Shown: positions 60,308 through 64,000 of the stretch, one piece after another | Layout: every line of letters starts with the position of its first letter | Position numbering within the stretch: the first letter of the stretch is position 1 | Assembly (NCBI RefSeq): GCF_028453695.1 | Contig: NC_135781.1 | Location: 8,927,640-8,991,639 of the forward strand | DNA: 64,000 nt | Origin: Augochlora pura | Lineage: Eukaryota; Arthropoda; Insecta; Hymenoptera; Halictidae | Reading direction: 5' to 3' | Program-made: the position numbers and the translations under genes | Notes under the pieces: model-generated | The model's database searches: none | The model's input: only the letters and a program-made list of their open reading frames with translations | Told to the model about the DNA's origin: nothing

Positions 60308-61266
60308 AGAAAAGAATATTTTGAGATATCATTAACTACTGGCAGGGGGGTAATATGGCGGCTATCTCCGGTGCTCGCCACTAGATGATTAAAACCTTAC
60401 TGATGAGTCTTTTAGCAGGACCAGGACTAAACGCTCTCTTTACTTTCTTTCATTCGCCTATCTTTCTTAAAAAATTAAATCATTTATTAGAACTATTCAG
60501 AAGAACATTTTCTCAAGTTTAATTAATAACAATAAATCGTTGTTGTCTCTAAAATAACTAATATACCGTCCCTATTACAAAAGGAAGCAGCATAAAGTAA
60601 TAGTTCCTACTCGACTCTGGTTTTAGTACAAAGGTTATCGATTCGAAAACTCCGTAGACCCGCACGATATACTATGTACAGAACTATCGAGTCGCTGAAA
60701 AATCTAAAAGGGGTTGAAACGACCTCGTTCCCCTAGAAGCTCGTTCTTCGAGCTATCAAGTGCCATTGTCCAATTTAAAGTTCCTCTTGTGCCGAGAGTC
60801 GAGAGGATAAAGGGGCGCGCCGGTGCCCGATTGATAATTCGCCGAGTTTAGAACTATTCCGGTAATGTACCTCTGTAGACCACGAGCTCTCCGGGTTGGG
60901 CTCTGTTCGGAGTGGCCCGACAAAGCCCCACGGGGGTTTCGGGGATATTACGGGGCAACAAAATAATAACGCGCCGGTGCGGCGGGGGTGGTGGGTCTTG
61001 GAGGGTACACGAGGCTGTAGGAAGAAGGTGGTCGGGGTGGGTTTAGGGCGCAGCCAGCAAAACACACACGGCGACTAAAAGGCTTACGGGGTAATTTGCG
61101 ACGGCTTAAGGCCAGGCCAATCTGATCCATCCCGTGTGTACACGTGAAATCTTACACCGAACGGTGCCGGTACGATCTTCGCAGGGAAGAGGTAAAGAGA
61201 CAGCGGAAGAAAGACAAGGAGGGAGGGATGAAAAATCGTGGAGGAGAGCGAAACGAATGAACGAAG

Positions 61267-61270
<4 letters not shown>

Positions 61271-61330
<60 letters not shown>
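61271..61330 (+). repeat. (AG)30 microsatellite
   Basis: Sixty bases of uninterrupted AG, the longest intact microsatellite in the window. All long frames overlapping it are artefacts of the repeat. Confidence 0.98.
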
Positions 61331-61333
<3 letters not shown>

Positions 61334-64000
61334 CGCAAACAGGCCTCTTTGAAAAACGATACAGGGTTACCTCAATGGACCTCCCTAACTTTCCCCCTTC
61401 TTTTCTTCTTTCCCTTCGTTTTCCTTTTTTCGTCGTTCCTCTTTCTTCCGACGTCCGGCGTCCCTCTTCCAGGCTCGGTCTCTCCTTCTTCCTCGATCTT
61501 CGTCCACTTGTTCCGTCGTCCGGCTTGGTTGCCTCGTGGTGAACACGAGCCGCGGACTTCACGGGCTGTCGCGCAGAATTTGGCCAGCGAATTTTTTCCC
61601 TGAAAATGGTTAATTGAGCGTGCGCCGGTGCAAACGAGAGGTTACCGGGGGCTGTTTCCTCTTTTTGCACGGTCGCCGCCCGCTCCCCCATTCGACCCCT
61701 TCTCTCGCTTCACCAACGCTTGCTCCTTATGTTACAATTTGGTCTCTCCGAGATTCGGAGTAACACGAATTAGAGGCTTCTCGAACTTCTCGTGAACTCG
61801 ATACGGTCCCGTCACCGCGTCTCTTTGTCCCACTGTCGTTGCCCTAATCGAACGGTCCTAATGGCATCGCTTTCACCTGCGTGTACTCTCTCGGCGATCG
61901 TGGTCGGTACGCAGCGGCGTAGATAGAACCCGCATTCGACGAACCGATCCTGAGGATGAAAGACGTGTCCGAAGATGAATGGCAAAAGAAAGAAAGGGAG
62001 GAAAGAGGGGGCGAACGGGCGGAGAAAATGAGAGAGAGAAAGAGGGAGGGCACATTTCAGAAGCGAAACTTAATTTGCCCCGAAGTGTGCCACGGGACTC
62101 GAATCAATTCGAGGGCTCTCGAACCTCGGAGAGCCTCTGAGCGACGGCGCGTGCCTCGATCGGATGCCATTGAAGTTCCACTCTTTCTTGTCGCGCGGTA
62201 ATTGAGAAACATCGATTGCGGTGCACTCGTTTCGCCATCCACGCACCCTTTCCCTCCGACGCCGCTTGAAAATCTATCGGAAATGTATCGTCGCCTCTCC
62301 GACATCGTCCGCTAATTTTCCGACAGATCGTGTTCGGATCGTTTTAACGCGGGACGCGTATCCGAGGCACGTGTAAAAGTTTGTAATTAGAGGTGGACAG
62401 ATTTTTTGACAAAGTTTCGATGCGACAAACTTTTAGAGTTATTCGTGGGAATACGATGGAAATGAAAAGACGAGCACGAGCGAGCCATCTATCCATCCGT
62501 CCCCGCGATACCATCTTCCACGTCACTTTGCCCAACGAAAAGAACCCCACGCATAGGTTTAGGACACGTTAAGAGGTCCTCGACGGTGTTTGCCGGCAAA
62601 CACCCTTCGTTCTCGCGTTGCCTCGATGGCGCCCCCTTTGCTACCTCGTCAGCCGGGGCCCCGTGTCCTCCCTTTCACTCGCGCATACAAACCGAGTCTG
62701 ATTACACATTAATTATTTACCGAGTGATTTCTGACGTATGTACCGACCGGCTTCTCGAAAACGGGTCATTAAATTAAATGAGAACGCGGAATTCTCATCG
62801 AGAGAACGCGCGGCTTAAGCGTTCCCGGCAACCGACGCCGCCGCCGCCGCCGGCGTCGATCGGAACAGTGTTTACAGGAATGTTTACGAAACCGGTGGCT
62901 AATATCGTGCGACGGTTACCATCCACTTTATCCCGGTCGAACAGCAAAACGGTACGAACGATTAGAAGATTTAAAACTGCTACCGTGCGCCATGTAAGGA
63001 CGAACCGAGAGAAACTCTTGGGACAGCGATCCACGGTCGCCGGAACAAGACCGTCGGTAACGGTTAATTAGACTCTCGGATCTTTAAACCGTCGTTCGGC
63101 AATTGTTTTCGTACAGAAAACCGTGCAAGGTTCACTTCACCGGAAGAACTTGTTCGGTAACAGGACACGCCACGTTCGCCGAGAGAGGAAATTATCCCAT
63201 CCTCGTTTATCTCGGTCGACTGCAAATATTTTTTCTAGGTCTCGTTTCCTAGCCACTGTCTGCGACGATGGCTAACCGACCAGGAATAATTTTTCTTCGG
63301 GAATAGCCGAAAGAGGCCGGGAGCACGGCCTAAAACAACGGGATTAGTCTTGGCGGACAGATTCTCATCGGAGGCCGAAGCAAGGATTTAATTTCCGAGG
63401 ATTTTTCCCACGGAACGGTCAGGAGGGTAGTAGATGCCTCGAGGACCTCCGCAAACACTTGAAATGTCTATGCCGCTGTAGGAAATTATTTGTCGTTCAT
63501 GGTGAATGACCACAGCTTCCAGCAGCGGAAGAAAATGTCGTTCGGCTAAACTGTTTGGGCCAATGTGGCTGACCGGAGCCAATGATCGTTCGCTTTGTAA
63601 TACGGTATAGGACCCATTTTAAAAAAACAATAATTTCCGATTCAAAAAAATTCTACTACAAGTAGATGTATATTTAAAAAATAAAATACGCATTCTATTA
63701 CTGATTAGAATTTATCTACTGCAAAATATTAAAAAAAAAATTCCGTTTTTTCGCAATGGTGAAAAAAAATAGAAGTATAAGGATTTATAGTAATACAGAA
63801 ATAAGTAGCTCAAATGCAGAACAGTAAGAACGTTTAAAGAAATTGAAAATATTATTTTATTGCTATGTAGTCCTTGTATTTTTAAAAAACCGCAATCTAC
63901 TAATATAAGATCCACATTGGCTTTTTCAGAAAATGTTTCGCACATTGGGTATATAAAATCTGTTTCTCTTCCCGATTATTCCGCTTGATTGACGCAGCGT
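61331..64000. other. Non-coding stretch to window end
   Basis: A pyrimidine-rich part (61380-61510) is followed by CpG-rich DNA to about 63590, then AT-rich DNA. A GCC repeat lies at 62836-62852. Overlapping frames at 62778-63071 on both strands are unrecognised. Confidence 0.5.
62836..62852 (+). repeat. (GCC)n trinucleotide repeat
   Basis: Five to six GCC units. Confidence 0.9.

Larger units (their letters stand above)
53598..61270. other. Non-coding stretch with simple repeats and small ORFs
   Basis: CpG-rich blocks (53760-54180, 54900-56700, 57620-58330, 58600-59470, 60780-61140) alternate with AT-rich DNA. Frames at 53765-54118 and 55230-55685 are unrecognised, and the latter is low-complexity and charged. 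A 14-bp repeat occurs at 60274-60287 and 60294-60307. No RNA gene or known protein was found. Confidence 0.45.

Noticed and set aside
60400..60435. CTGATGAGTC...GGACTAAAC, hammerhead-ribozyme-like core
   Set aside because: The required GAAA is TAAA, and I could not find stems I and III around it.
61152..61691. 179-codon minus-strand frame
   Set aside because: It spans the (AG)30 microsatellite, which encodes a meaningless Leu/Ser run. The remainder is unrecognised.

Overview
The window is eukaryotic, animal-type nuclear DNA. It is mostly non-coding, AT-rich stretches alternate with CpG-rich ones, GA/CT microsatellites and small terminal-inverted-repeat elements are frequent, and there is one 100-base run of N. 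The only gene I recognise is a Six-family homeobox gene of the Six3/Six6 (optix) class, which has an arthropod-type sequence. An insect is near certain. A hymenopteran (bee, ant or wasp) is my best guess from base composition and repeat style, but I cannot prove the order.

Layout. 1-5.3 kb: an 80-bp mariner-like hairpin MITE, one copy of a dispersed repeat, a 220-codon unexplained ORF, and a decayed coding-like patch with one exon-like segment. 5.3-19.6 kb: AT-rich and mixed non-coding DNA with a 34-nt near-perfect hairpin and a degenerate tandem array. 19.6-21.5 kb: the optix locus on the + strand. It has a GAGA-rich upstream flank, a candidate leader with three short upstream ORFs, and a first coding exon (20825-21468) that encodes the whole SIX domain and homeodomain and ends at a good splice donor. 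21.5-64 kb: a long stretch with no recognisable gene. It is either optix intron or 3' flank. It holds the N gap inside a GA microsatellite, a 241-bp piggyBac-like MITE with TTAA flanks, a second copy of the dispersed repeat, and many simple repeats.

How it fits together. One developmental transcription-factor gene sits in tens of kilobases of gene-poor DNA, which is typical of loci controlled by distant enhancers. The downstream exon or exons carrying the C-terminal tail were not found. Either they are short and diverged, or they lie beyond the window. Apart from optix, every ORF reported is low confidence.
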